The notes under the pieces were generated by a model. It saw nothing but the letters and a program-made list of their open reading frames with translations, was not told the origin of the DNA and searched no databases. This document shows positions 34,966 through 47,379 of a DNA stretch of 64,000 bases, piece after piece. A program made the position numbers and the translations under genes. This DNA is from Limnoperna fortunei (taxonomy: Eukaryota; Mollusca; Bivalvia; Mytilida; Modiolidae): assembly GCA_944474755.1 (NCBI GenBank), contig OX104118.1, positions 70,809,575 through 70,873,574 of the forward strand, read 5' to 3'. Within the stretch, counting starts at the first letter, position 1; every line of letters begins with the position of its first letter.

Positions 34966-37192
34966 TCTATCAACAATAAAATAAATCTACAAATGTTCAA
35001 GTCCCAGTAGAACTAATAATTAATGTATCATAGGACAGTTTTATTCACTAAAAGTATTGCACATTCATAAACTTGTGCAAGCATCCTTAGACCAAAAGTC
35101 TGGTTGTTAAACATTATACCAGATATTTTGGTTTGTTTTATTTTGTGCTAGATATTTTCTAAATAAAGCTGGTCGCATACATTAAAACTGTCTAGAAAGT
35201 TTTGGAGAGCTGCCTTATAAAAACGTGTTCACGTTTTTTTCCAGGGCATACCTGTAATAATCTTGTAGAAAAGTTTGGGTTTCTTATGTTTCTTACTTCT
35301 TCAAGGGATATAATTGTATAATTGTAATAATCCGGGGTTTTAAACTCAAATATCACATTGTTCTATAAAGTTGTGTGTTCTGACGCAAAATATAAAATGT
35401 TCTGAAAATCGACCAAGAGGTAACATTTAACATAAATAATCCATCAGTAATCAACATGGGGAAAAAAATTATGAAATAGATCCGAATAGATCAAATTTTT
35501 ATTTGGAAATGAGGGGTTAGGTGGCACGCACTTACCATAAGTACATGAGCATTTATAGTTTATTCAATAAATGAGTTGCTTTTACAGATAGCGTGTAAAT
35601 AATAATGCACAATGACAGTTAAATAACTTATTAATTATTTGTGTTTCATTGATTTATTGACATCACAATGTCTAGTGCATGTACCAAGGATCGTACTGAA
35701 TTTGTTGTTTTGTTTGGCGGGGTCAAACCTGATGTTCCTGATTGTTGTCTTTTTTTCCATTAAATCTGCTTACAAACCGAATTAAGGTGAACAATTTCAT
35801 TATTTGTTCACTTGCCAAACAAATATACAGTCAATACTCACTCGCAAATGTCAAAATCCATTTAATCGTGAGCTCCTCTGACACCTGTGTACTGTCAATC
35901 CGCCATTTCTATTCTCTAATTGGAATGTGCTCAAACGACATTTATATTTACAACAAATTAAGACTTTAATTTCCCATGTTACTCTCTTTAATTATACATT
36001 TTGCATGTTCTCGCATCCACGAAACGTTATTATCTAATAACTGTTTTGCATAATTAATGGAATCTAACTGTCGCGTCGTTTAGTCGCCATTTCGATTGGA
36101 TATCTTAAATGTTCTCAATGAAGAAGGAAACGCCGTTGAATTGAACACTGTTGAAATGCACAGAACTTAAAAACTGCACATAAAATTAATCAGACGAATT
36201 TTAAAATTTATACATCGTATTTGAAAAGTGTTTGATTGCTGAAATATGGGGCGTATATTACGTGTGACTTTTTATCGTTCATGGAATAACAATGATATAG
36301 AAAAAGGAAAAATATCAAGAACAAATATTTTTTAACAAAATATTGCAAAGAGTTTTTATATCAGATGGCATGCATTTATTTTTTTAGAAACGCTAAATTT
36401 TTCATATAGAAAGACGTGCACCTATCCTATTTGTCTTTAATGTAAAGGTCATTGGTTTATCACGAGCAAGTTAATTTCTTACACAGACATACACAATTTT
36501 GTTTCACCGAAACACATAAATAGTACACCAAGGATGAACATAAAATGTTTAAATGATTTGAAAACAAAACCAGTATTGTGGATGTTGTCATTATAAAATC
36601 ATAATTTAACATATAAAACTGTTTAGACAGTCTTTATCAAACACATTTTGTACTTAATTTATCCTTTATAAATACTTTTTAAATGTTACACAACTGCCTT
36701 TGGCTGTTACACAATAGACATTTGAAAATGAAAAAAAAAATTAAATACAATTCAACATACCCACACAATAATATATGATATAAACTACAACAAAAAATCC
36801 CCGACCCCCTGATGGTTAGTGAATTCTGGGGTTGTAGAGAGTAAGAAACTCATTTTATTTTTCAAACTCACGTCGCGTCTATTTCCAAGTCAGATATAAT
36901 GTTCAATGAGAAAATAAATATTTCAATAACTAAATGAATTGCGAAAAAACAATAAATTAACAAGAATCAAATTGACAAACTGGACAAATACCACTCTTTG
37001 TTCTCCAAATCTGTTATTAACTAAAGCCTTTATCTTAAAGATCTCATAACCTTTTTAGTGACAAAAACTTACTCATGTCATAAAGAAATGATATGCTACA
37101 AATGTAACGGGTTTTTATTGTTTTTTTGAAGCTTAGTAGTGGTTAATGTTTCCTAAGATTTTAGTTATTTCATACATACGTGTTTTATCTCT
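34966..37192. other. Gene-free part of duplication copy A
   Basis: AT-rich sequence. The part from about 36180 is matched in copy B at about 46330; the part before it is specific to copy A. No supportable ORF. Confidence 0.55.
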
Positions 37193-37255
37193 CTTGTACT
37201 GGGACCATAATGGGAGTGTTCCCAGTGCTCGACCTACAGAGCAGTCCATGATTTT
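37193..37255 (+). mobile_element. Family 2 SINE-like fragment
   Basis: CTTGTACTGGGACCATAATG followed by GTGCTCGACCTACAGAGCAG matches the 5' part of the copies at 19251 and 47380. It lies at the orthologous position of the longer copy in duplication copy B, so it predates the duplication. Confidence 0.65.
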
Positions 37256-37371
37256 GAAAAGTCGCAAAATATTCAATTTCCTTAATTTCAAGTGAGTTCA
37301 GTACTATGTCATTATATGTTAGCCGTTGAACGGTCGATCTTTTTGGTAAGTGTGATACTAGTATTCATAAA

Positions 37372-38752
37372 GGAGAACATAGGCACAAAGGGGGTACTAA
37401 ATATAACACAAACACCCCGGACGCATATAGATCATTGGTACAAACGGGATACTTAATGTAGGCACAAACAGTCCGGAGGCCTACAGAACACAGGTACAAA
37501 CGGGATACTAAATGTAAGCACAAACAGTCCGGAGGCCTACAGAACACAGGTACAAACGGGATACTAAATGTAGGCACAAACAGTCCACAGGCTTACAGAA
37601 CACAGGTACAAACGGGATACTAAATGTAAGCACAAAAAGCCAGGACGTCTGCAGAACATAGGTACAAAAAACGGGATACTAAATATAGGTACAAAACAGT
37701 CATGACGCTAACAGGACAAAGGTACAGACGGGATACTAAATGTAAGCACAAACAGCCCGGACGCTAACAGAACATAGGTACAAACGGGATACTAAATGTA
37801 ACCACAAACAGCCAGGACGCTTACAGAACATAGGTACAAATAGGATACTAAATGTAAGCACAAACAGCCATGACGCTTACAGAACATAGGTACAAACGGG
37901 ATACTAAATGTAACCACAAACAGCCAGGACGCTTACAGAACATAGGTACAAACGGGATACTAAAGATAGGTACAAAACAGTCATGACGCTAACAGAACAA
38001 AGGTAAAGACGGGATACTAAATGTAAGCACAAACAGCCAGGACGCTTACAGAACATAGGTACAAACGAGATACTAAATGTAACGAACATCCAGAACGCTT
38101 ACGAACATAGGTACAAACGAGATACTAAATGTAAGCACAAACAGCCTTGAACGCCTACAGAACATAGGTGCACACGGGATACTAAATGTAACCACAAACA
38201 GTCATGATGCTTACAGAACATAGGTACAAACGGGTACAAAAAATAGGTACAAAACAGCCAGGACGCTAACAGAACAAAGGTACGGACGGGATACTAGATG
38301 TAAGCCCAAACAACCCAGACGTCTACTGCACATAGGTACAAACGGGATACCATATGTAAGCCCAAACAACCCGGACGCCTACTGAGCAAAGGTACAAACG
38401 GGATACTAAATGTAAGCCCAAACAACCCGGACGCCTACTGAAAATAGATACAAACGAAACGAGATACTAAATGTAAGCATAAACAGCCCGGAAGCCTACT
38501 GAACATAGGTACAAACGGGATATTAAATGTAAGCTCAAACAGCCAGATCACCAACAGAACAAAGGTACAAACCGGATACTAAATGTAGGTAAAAACAGCA
38601 ATGACTCCTACTGAACATAGGTACAAACGGGATACTAAATGTAACAAACAGTCAGGTAGGAACAAACGGGATACTAAATGTAACCACAAACAGCCAGGAC
38701 GCTTACAGAACATAGGTACAAATAGGATACTAAATGTAAGCACAAACAGCCC
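37372..38752. repeat. 56-bp minisatellite, copy A, about 24 units
   Basis: Units of 56 bp with AGGTACAAACGGGATACTAA, ATGTAAGCACAAACAGCC and AGGACGCTTACAGAACAT. Variation between units is moderate. It sits about 300 bp upstream of the TATA box of secreted gene A. Minus-strand ORFs across it are repeat artefacts. Confidence 0.93.
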
Positions 38753-39037
38753 CGAATAATTACATAAATTTGAATGTAGTTAATTTCCAAATGTGTACGT
38801 TGTTTACGCAATAATTAGTAACCAAGAATGTTTTGGTGAAAATATCACCTATAATTGCAATGTTAAAACGGGAATGTTCTAGTTCATTCCTGTTCACGTT
38901 ACATCATTTGTCTTTATTTGTGGATCTAAAAGAAATATTTTTAAAAAGCTATTTCACGTTTTAAAGTGGTCAAGGGTCATTGAACTTCATTAAATATACA
39001 TAGGGTCATGTGATCTCCTAATCTGTAAAACTGTCCA

Positions 39038-39043
39038 TATAAA
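39038..39043 (+). promoter_or_regulatory. TATA box of secreted gene A
   Basis: TATAAA within CTGTCCATATAAATTG, conserved with copy B (49544). A start site is expected near CATCACACAG about 30 bp downstream. The non-coding first exon ends at 39095 (GCAAG, then GTAAG). Confidence 0.75.
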
Positions 39044-39897
39044 TTGTGTGTTTTCTCATCTCCCATCACACAGTTGGTATACAGTCGAAAGCAAGGTAAG
39101 AAATTTACACTACAGGGTAACTCAGACATGTATGGCGCTGTTGTCAGTTTTAGAACTTTTTTAATGTTCGTGTATTTTTATTTATCCTTACTTCTTTAAA
39201 TTCAGATAAAGCCATAGTCAAAATTTACTGCGCTAAAATAGATTTAAATTCTAAAGTTGTTCTCATTGTGTAGACTGCCCTTGCGAAATTGGCTGAAAGT
39301 TATGGAATTTGTATGATCAAGACGTTTTAACATTATTATTATCTTTATTGGTTTTAGAGATTTTCGCCGACTGTTTTTTTTTTCAATTTTAATTTTTCAT
39401 GACAAATTCGGACTCATTCAAACAGAACTTATTTGTTTTATGATGCATCTGAAAACTATAACTACTGTAGTTGTAAGTCAGCAAGAGGTAGTGGTCCAAA
39501 ATATATTTTACTTCTAAGCTTTCGTCACATGTACTTTAAATAATAAAGAAATTATTCAAAGATACCGAGTAATATTCAGCAGACAAACAAAGTAGAGGAC
39601 GACAAAAAACCAAACGCATCAATGGCCACTTGTAAGATGGCTGTCCAGTCGTCAGATTTATTCTCTTGAAGTAAATTGGGTATCGAGTCCAGTACAGTTA
39701 ATATAACATAATTGTTTTAATAATGACAGAAGGTGGCGTTAAAACTTATTGATTAAAGTTAAGTAGGTACATCTATAATTATATACAGGTATCTTAAACA
39801 GTAAAAAAATAAAGCTCCATGTTTGTGGAAAGAAGCCTTAAAAAATAATATTTTATTTTGCCTTCGTCTTAATGAATTTTATTTATTTTTGCAGGAA

Positions 39898-40488
39898 ATG
39901 AAATTGTTTGTTTTGATATCCTTCGTTGTTGCTATCTGGAATGTGGAAGCTTTTTCGTTAAAATCGACAAAGCGTATGACTGAACAATGGCAAGGGTGTT
40001 TTGCACACATTGGCGAAGGTATATTTAAGCATTATACTAAAGACGAGGGAGGAGAGTGGTTTGCAGGCTACATCGGCGGTATTTTAAAAGAATGCTTGGC
40101 AAAAGAGGGCGAAGAAAAAGATTGCTTGATGGGAAAGAAAGATGAAGTACATGAAATAGTCAAGGACGAGAACGACTTCAATGCCGTAATGGATCTTATG
40201 ACCGCTCTTCATCAGATTGGCGAAGCAATTGATGGCGCTTGTCATGACAAACCCATGGATGAAATGATGGAATGTGTTGGAAATGTTATTGATGCTGACG
40301 TATTATGCAAGACTGAAGAGGGAGGCGTAAACGAAGAATGTGTTCTGTTCGTTGATGTTCTGGAGATGTTGGCTAAACAATGCTTCGAGAAAGATGAAGA
40401 GAAACCAGAAAAACGAGTCTTAACCAAGCCCTTGGAACGCCTACGCTCACTGTTTGCGAGCAATTCAAAGTTTTTGAAATCCAAATAA
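39898..40488 (+). CDS. Secreted Cys-rich protein of unknown family, copy A
   Basis: 196 aa. The ATG at 39898 lies three bases after a splice acceptor (TTATTTTTGCAG ends at 39894); the in-frame ATG further upstream is intronic. The 5' UTR exon ends at 39095, giving a 799-bp intron. A signal peptide (about 1-18, cleavage after VEA) is followed by an acidic, mainly helical region with eight cysteines (34, 66, 76, 115, 126, 137, 148, 162). Dibasic KR sites occur at 25-26 and 172-173; cleavage after the second would release a 23-residue C-terminal peptide with about +5 charge. AATAAA overlaps the stop region and recurs at 40566. The copy B protein is about 80% identical. I do not recognise the family; an extracellular or haemolymph role is inference. 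Confidence 0.88.
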   Translation: MKLFVLISFVVAIWNVEAFSLKSTKRMTEQWQGCFAHIGEGIFKHYTKDEGGEWFAGYIGGILKECLAKEGEEKDCLMGKKDEVHEIVKDENDFNAVMDLMTALHQIGEAIDGACHDKPMDEMMECVGNVIDADVLCKTEEGGVNEECVLFVDVLEMLAKQCFEKDEEKPEKRVLTKPLERLRSLFASNSKFLKSK

Positions 40489-40879
40489 ATTGTGCAAAAC
40501 ATTCAATCAACCACGAACAAAGACAATCGAAATCAATGACACTGAATACAACAACATCTTTATTCAATAAAAATTGTCCAATTTTGTAAATGTTATATTA
40601 TTTATTATTGCCTAAGAACAAACGAATATATATAAACACTCAAGTCTAGAAGATTATGCAACGATACAAATGACGTTGTTTCTTGTCAATTTAGAGACAG
40701 ACTGACCAACGAATGGCCTTAGTCATTGAGTGTCAATATAAATAAATAACGTAAACAATCATAACATATTGATCTTAAACTTTCTTACTCCGACTGAACC
40801 CACAACTTTTTTTATAGTTGCTTCTCGTTCCGCTTACCGCTTTGCTCAAATATTCCAACAAGATGTAATCAAAATAATC

Positions 40880-41190
40880 AAGTGACAAATTCATTACGCC
40901 AGACGCGCGTTTCGTCTACTTAAGACTCATCAGTGGCGCTTAACTCTAAATGTTTAAGATATTCTTTATTGGGAGATGGAATAATATTTTTTATTGGGAG
41001 AAGGAATAATATAAGTCCACAGGGATCGTGTAAATACACAATACAGGCAGTTCAAAATATTATATAAAGAGTCTAAAGAAAGCTTCTAAACCAGTACACT
41101 TATTTAGACTCTTTATATAATATTTCGAACAGCCTGTATTGTGTATTTACACGATCCCTGTGGACTTATATTATTGCATCTCCATAAACC
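40880..41190. repeat. Large hairpin with 72-bp near-perfect arms
   Basis: Arms at 41005-41077 and 41103-41175 are inverted copies with few mismatches (AATAATATAAGTCCACAGGG, then GATCGTGTAAATACACAATA), with a loop of about 25 bp. Weaker pairing extends outward (TTTATTGGGAGA). Just left lies CAGACGCGCGTTTCGTCTAC, a motif I recall as common in mussel sequences. Confidence 0.85.
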
Positions 41191-41829
41191 AGTACTTTTA
41201 TTTAGTAGTAAGTTCAAATCCCGCTGAGGGTAAGTAAAAATTTAACAATATTTAGATCTAATTCTAACAGTGTAGTGCTTAATTTGTAGGCGTATATATA
41301 AATGTTTGATATTAACCCTGTATGTCTGATACTTCCGAAATCCGTTGGATAGATTTATTATATGGTTGTCACAATACTAAGACGTTTGTATATTCTACAA
41401 ATTATTGATTTACACATCTACAAATTAAGCCCAACACTGGTAAAATTAGATTTTGAATAATTCCAAATTTTTTCTTATCATAAATCTACCATATCAACAA
41501 CCAAGTCAACAACACCTTGGACGTCAACAACAAAATTCAACTTTGGACCATCAACACTTACAGCAATTGTCTTGTGATGATAGACGCCACACAATGACAG
41601 ACCAAGTACAGATTTTGATCTAGAAAGTCAACAAGCTGTATACCAACATCATTCCACAGCAATCAAACAACAATACATGAACCGTGGAAACCCTTAAATT
41701 GAAGGACAACATCTACCCTTCAAATCATCGAAGTATTGCAGAAATTCAAAATAACAATGCTACTAAACTAAAATCAAATTTCAATTTTCAAACCGTGACG
41801 TCAATTTATATTACCAAAATATTAAATTA
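41191..41829. other. Unassigned AT-rich spacer
   Basis: No supported gene. The CAACA-rich stretch at 41490-41700 could be upstream LINE sequence but has no readable frame. Confidence 0.4.
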
Positions 41830-42755
41830 AATAAATGTCTTAAAAAAAGCATCTGGTGTAGACGGGACATCCTTAAAAGTTGTTAGAGAGAGAGAGAGTA
41901 AATCTGGAATTGTGCCTCAGTAATAAAATCTTATAAACTTGTCAGTTGATATAAGCGCTTTCTCAGATATACTCAAGGAAGCGTAGGTAACACTGCTGCA
42001 TAAAAAATTATCCATTTTAAAAATAAAATTACAGACCTAAAAGTGTCTTTACTATTTTTTTAAAAGTGTATGAGAAAGTTCTTGAGACACAGTTATACGA
42101 CTTTTTTATTCTATATTTAATACATATTTTTGTGCTTTCTGAAGGGAACACGGATGTCAGACTACGCTGCCTAGACGCTTAGAAGACTGGCGCAATGCCC
42201 TTGATAAAAATCATTACATTGCAGCTGAACTAATGGATCTGTCAAAAGCCTTTGATTGTTTGCCAAAATGATTTATTATTAGATAAATTACTAGCATATG
42301 GTGTGTCACCCCATTCAGTTTCTCTTTTACAGTCATATCTATCCAACAAACAACAACAAACAAAGGTAAATGGTGTTCTGAGCAGCTGGGCTGACATTCA
42401 GAAGGGTCATTTATGCACTTTATTATTTAATGTCCTTTTTTCTTTCAGTTACAGTTGTAAAGAAAACTTCTTAAACATTCCCAGCATTTAAATTCAGGGA
42501 AACTGTCAAACTTTCAAACTGCTTGGTATTGACATTTATTATCAATTGAAATTTGATGTCCATATCAGCAGTTTGTGCAGAAAAGCATCACAACAAATGT
42601 TCTTAACCGATTAGGGTATATTTTATCGCGACTCAACAAATTAACAATTTTCACACTTTGATTTTGAATAACTTTTGACCATTAGCGTGTCACTTCTGTA
42701 CAGAAACCAATTCCAAAAGTTGGAGAAAGTACAGGAGTGAGCCTTTGTGTTATAT
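41830..42755 (+). pseudogene. Degenerate LINE reverse transcriptase
   Basis: Non-LTR RT broken by frameshifts and stops. Readable pieces in order: KKASGVDGTS near 41845, KFLRHSYTTF-type block near 42075, MDLSKAFD near 42232, NDLLLDKLLAYGVSPHSVSL at 42264-42323, a QQQTKVNGVLSSWADIQKG block, then KLLGIDI and SSLCRKASQQ near 42515-42595. It is cut off by the Tc1-like element at 42756. Resembles L2/CR1 or jockey-type RTs; clade not decided. Confidence 0.8.
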
Positions 42756-42756
42756 A

Positions 42757-43620
42757 TACTCACTAAAAAAAGAAACGCAACATACAAAAAATGGGAATTT
42801 TACTTCATATATTATTTTAACAATTTATCATATAAATAATTGATAGACATGTAATATATAATATTTTGCTGCATGTTGTCAATAAATCACGCAAAAAATG
42901 TCAGTATCTGTTGTGCCCACCATTTGCTTGTAACACAGCCTTACTCATCTTGGCATTGATTCAATTAAACTCAATTGAGTACGACCACGCGGTATCCTTT
43001 GCCACTCATACTGAAGTACCTGCTCGAATTGTTGCAGAATTTGCGGCGGTGCATGTCGTTGGCGCACGCACCGATCCAGTTAATCCCACAGATGTTCAAT
43101 TAGGTTAAGATCCGGAGATCGTGATGGCCAATGGATCACTGTTGCTCTAAAGAATCTACTGTTACACTTGCTGTATGTGGTCGGGCATTGTCTTGTTGAA
43201 AATTTTCTCTTTGAATGTCAATTACGGGCAATAAATGCGGCCGTAAAGTTTCGTCTCTATACCTTAAAGCGTTAAGATTGCCTTGGATATGTATCAGCTG
43301 TGTGTTCCTGGCGTAAGAGATAGCGGCACACATCATAACACTGCCTCCGCCAAAAATTGTTTTGCGCAAGACGTTCATTTCGGCGTCTGTACACTCGTAT
43401 GCGGTCATTCAAGCTGAAAACATGAATCATCACTGAACCACACTCTTCTCCAGCTCTATAAATTCTATACACGAACGGTAGTACATCATCTAACCCTTGC
43501 TCGACGGTATTGGCTTCTCAGTGTTGCTCCGACGTAAGGTCTTTTTTCCTGCAATCCATGAGAGCGTAACCTATTGCGTACAGTCTGTGGTGATATACGG
43601 CGCAACCCAAGGTGTTAATG
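42757..43620 (-). pseudogene. Tc1/mariner-like transposon, inactive
   Basis: The terminal sequence CTCACTAAAAAAAGAAACGC at 42759 follows TATATA. The minus strand encodes a damaged transposase: SPQTVRNRLRS-like helix-turn-helix remnant near 43600, WFSDDS-like piece near 43435, GGGSVMMCAAISY (43349-43311), QQDNARPHTASVTVDSLEQQ up to 43136, then SPDLNLIEHLWD near 43120-43085 after a frameshift. The D and E of the catalytic triad are recognisable. The opposite end and the N-terminal DNA-binding half are missing, so it cannot move. It is inserted into the LINE at 41830-42755. Confidence 0.87.
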
Positions 43621-43799
43621 TCTTATCAGGGAACATGTGATCCTAAACAACTGTCTACCACTATGGAGAATAGGCAAAAAAAGGCCTACATGTAGTCTAC
43701 ATGATTTATTACCCCGTCGTAGGTCACAACAGGCTGGATAAATGTTTCATTGGAAGAGTCGGAGTAATCAGGAAAACTTAAAAGCGTATTGGGTACCAG

Positions 43800-44210
43800 G
43801 AGTTACCGCAAATATTAAGGGTAGAGTTCAACAATAGAACGTAGAGAAAGGAAGAAAGTATAGATACGTGGACAGACCAATGTCAGCTTTTAGCTGTTAG
43901 AGCTTTTCAAGAAGTGCCAGAGGAATTCGTGAACCAAACAGTTATGGACCGTTTTTGTCAGGGGTGCATAGATACCAAAAATGTTAGATGAAGAATTGGA
44001 CATTATTAAGTACTTTCTAGAGACAAGTAAGGCTATAGATTCCACACAAAATGAAATAACAGTCAACTATAGTAGTCCAATGGTAACTGATGAGGAATCA
44101 GTCATAGTACAGGTATATGGTAAGAAACAGGATAGTACTACGGAACAAATAAGTTCACTACAGAACCAAGTGAAATTGTTGGCATCCAACTTGAGTCCCA
44201 GGAAGTGAAC
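43800..44210 (+). pseudogene. LTR-retrotransposon gag capsid fragment
   Basis: In shifting frames this reads TWADQCQLLAVRAFQEVPEE, then NQTVMDRFCQGC near 43945-43970, then an open stretch 43981-44208 beginning MLDEELDIIKYFLETSKAI. RFCQGC with the preceding FQ.VPEE block is typical of a Ty3/gypsy Gag I recall from molluscs. At least one frameshift or stop separates the two halves. No zinc knuckle or pol follows. Confidence 0.6.
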
Positions 44211-45809
44211 CAGCTTAAACAACAGAAAGCTGAGGGCAGTAACCAACCGTTTAAACAGACAGGTTCATCTTAATTCAAACATATTTTATTGTATAAATAG
44301 ATACTAGTATATCATTGAACATACAGTTAATACAATACAATACAAGGATTCGGAAACAAGCTAAGAAGCTTTTACAAATCCGTCTCCAGTTACGAAATTA
44401 TATATTTAACAAAATGTAAAATACATGCTCTGACAGGCTTGATAAATTTTATAATGAAGAATAAAATTTCTTCTAAATGGTCTCCGTCCATCAGACATTG
44501 TACTTTTGTAAGAGGTAGACAAACAAAAAGACTTGCTTATGTTCTTTATTTACTACATCTCTTTGGTATTTTTAATATAAACCTTTCAATATAAATTTTA
44601 TGAAAATCGTACAAGACATGTGGAAACTTGCAAGAGACACAACTCCTATACACGTCATTGATTTCTGCTGATTTTTTTACCTCAGTCAAGATAATGTTCT
44701 TAAAACAATTAAATTAGAAGTTCATAAAAAGAAAAATGTAGTTATAAGAACGCTTACACGACTATCTTTCATATAATATACAATTATAAGGCGCATATTT
44801 TCCATGACTTGTCAAATATAACATTAATAAACATATGTAACTTTCATAAAAAAACATTACTAGAAATTTAACCTTACTAGATAATTTTAAAATTCAAAGA
44901 GGCATAACTCTGGCAAAATCGATTTGAGGTGCTTTCCAAACTTGCCCAAGATATTGTTAATATAAACATTTGACATGAAATTTAGGCTAAGGAGACAGAA
45001 GAAAGAAGGACGGACAAACGGCATTGTGGGAGAGGACTATGTAAATCAAATTAAAATCTGACAAGAAATGTAGGCTTGATAGTGCTTGAGACAGAAGAGC
45101 AGACACCCGACACTGAGACGGGGGACAACCATCGGCAGCTGTTAGAATCATTTCCTATTTTTACGCACGTGTTTCACATAACAGATTTCCCAGTCCGGCA
45201 GCAGCGTGTTAGGTAGTTACATGTAATTATGCAAATTAAATCTGCTTAGATATTCTTTTTTTTAAAACCTTATCTTATTAAGGAATTAAACAGATGTATT
45301 TGTTTATCAGTCAGTTTTTAACATAATACATGTATATCTAGTTACATTTGTACATGAATTGAATCAAAGTATCCATGGCTTTGTATTCCTCCCCTGTTAT
45401 CGTTGGATTATTTTTAAAGCAATTAAACAACTTTTAATTATTTTTATCGGAATAGGGGACAATATATTTAAAAAATTTTAAATTACATTAACTCTTAAAA
45501 TATATCATTTTAAAATGATATTAAAATTTAAAATATATTTCTCTAGAAAAACCCCTGAAATATGCAAATATTTTAAAATACATTCACATGAATTGCGTAC
45601 CTGCGGTAAACAAGAATTATCTAATGGCAGAGCTGTTCTTTAGTGGGTACTTTGAAGTAAGTAAACCTTTGGTTTTTCTAAATATTTTGTAATCACATTC
45701 AGCTGTTCCTATGGTAAAGTTCATTATGATGCGAAAACTAATTCTACAGTGTATATTATGTGCATAGAAATAATCGGGCAGAAAAGGCAAAAAGCAACAC
45801 AAATAAGGT
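44211..45809. other. No gene recognised
   Basis: AT-rich sequence. A perfect 20-nt palindrome ATATCATTTTAAAATGATAT occurs near 45502. No supported ORF. Confidence 0.5.
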
Positions 45810-46042
45810 ATTGCTGATTTAGAGGATAACTGGGCTAACTCCCAATGGTTATACAGTAAAGCTATAGGTTCATAACGTGCTTAAATGTGACTACAATAAC
45901 AAGGATTGAATGACAGCCACGTTTGAAGATCGTTAAAGCTCAGTCTTAACAAAATAAAAGACAATATTAACTTCATCTAGCAATGACATTGCATTGCAGT
46001 TTCCGAGAAGTATTTTTAAATTTTAAGCAATTCAAAATTTTA

Positions 46043-46175
46043 TCTTTATTTTGTGTCTGTATGTATTAATGTCTAAACCCTCTACTGTATGTATTTGTTT
46101 ATATATTCTTTGTGTCCTCTTATACACCTGTGTGTCTGAGGCTTAATAGACTGTTGTCTTGTCTTGTCTTATTAT
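46043..46175 (+). mobile_element. Small insertion in duplication copy B with (CTTGT)n end
   Basis: Copy A runs directly from the AAATT end of one block into ACCAATTAACAACTCCAG, whereas copy B has about 130 extra bases ending TTGTCTTGTCTTGTCTT. The short tandem 3' end is suggestive of a non-LTR 3' tail insertion. Confidence 0.45.
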
Positions 46176-47379
46176 GAAAATAAACCAATTAACAACTCCA
46201 GTCTCAAAATAGCTCAATTAAGGTAGATTTATGTAAGAAGCTTATATAATTCATTAGATGAATAAAGGACAGATTACAATGTCTAACATGTTATATCAGG
46301 TTAAAAGATTGTTGAAATAAGTCTTATTGTCATATAATGTATAATTCAGACGAATTTTTAAAGATTGTTGAAATAAGTCTTATTGTCATATAATGTATTT
46401 CAGACGAATTTTTAAATTTTGACATCATATTTGAAAATTTTTTAATTGCTGAATTACTGGAAGTACTGGCTTATGTGTGACTTTTTATCGTCCATGGAAT
46501 AATAGTAATGATTTAGAAAAAAATTGAAATTAGAGCTAATATTTTTCGCTTTCGTTTGATATACAATTTTAATTTATTTATGCTGTAATAAAATTTATAA
46601 TTCGTGATTCTTATACAGACATACACAATTTTGTTACTCTAATACACATAAATAGTTCACCAAGGACATATCAACAAAAATGTTTAGATGATTTGAAAAT
46701 GATTTTGAATGTTGCTATTATAAAATGATAGTTTAATATATAAAACTGTGTAAAAATTCTTTATCAAGCGCACTTTTACTTAATTTATCCTTTTTAGATA
46801 TCTTTAAAACGTTACACAAAGCTTTTGGAGGTTACACAATGGACATTTAAAAATAGACAATGTAGTCCCGTATATGTCAACAGAATTGAGAAAATGAGAA
46901 AATAAATATTTCAAGAAAGAAATGAATTGCGACAAAAACAATTACATGCATCAAAGGGGCAAACAACACAAATACCATCTATTAGCCTAACTGTGTAATT
47001 GACGAAAGAAGAAAGGAGCTAAAAGATATCTAAAACAAATACTTAATTCTCCATTCTTAGTAATCATTGACCAGCAAGGTATGCGTAAGATTGTAGCATT
47101 AAATTGGCAAACTTGACATGTGCATATCTATTTTGTCCAAATTTGTAATTGACGAAAGCCTGTATCACCGATGACGTCATAGCCATTATTCCAGAAGGAA
47201 CCAAAAAAAAAATACGATGTCCAAACATTTGGGACATATGATCTTATAACATTTTCAGGAACAAAAACACCTGTCATAATGGCATGATACGCTTCAAATT
47301 TAATTTTTGTTGAAGTTGTTCATTCTTTAAGCTAAATTGTGGTAAATGTTTTAGTGATTTAATACATACGTATTGTTTC

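Larger units (their letters stand above)
33555..40640. repeat. Segmental duplication, copy A
   Basis: Collinear with 45810-52415: blocks around 33850-34130, 36180-36320, 36520-37250, 38880-39110 and 39600-40640 match the second copy in the same order. Copy A holds about 2 kb (34200-36150, including a SINE) that copy B lacks, and a longer 56-bp minisatellite. Confidence 0.85.

Noticed and set aside
37365..38089. Cys-rich minus-strand ORFs
   Set aside because: Artefacts of the 56-bp minisatellite; the same peptide words recur each unit in shifting frames.
39823..39897. Upstream ATG extending secreted gene A by 25 residues (same at 51601 in B)
   Set aside because: These codons lie upstream of a strong splice acceptor and would remove the N-terminal signal peptide from the first position; both copies have the acceptor conserved.
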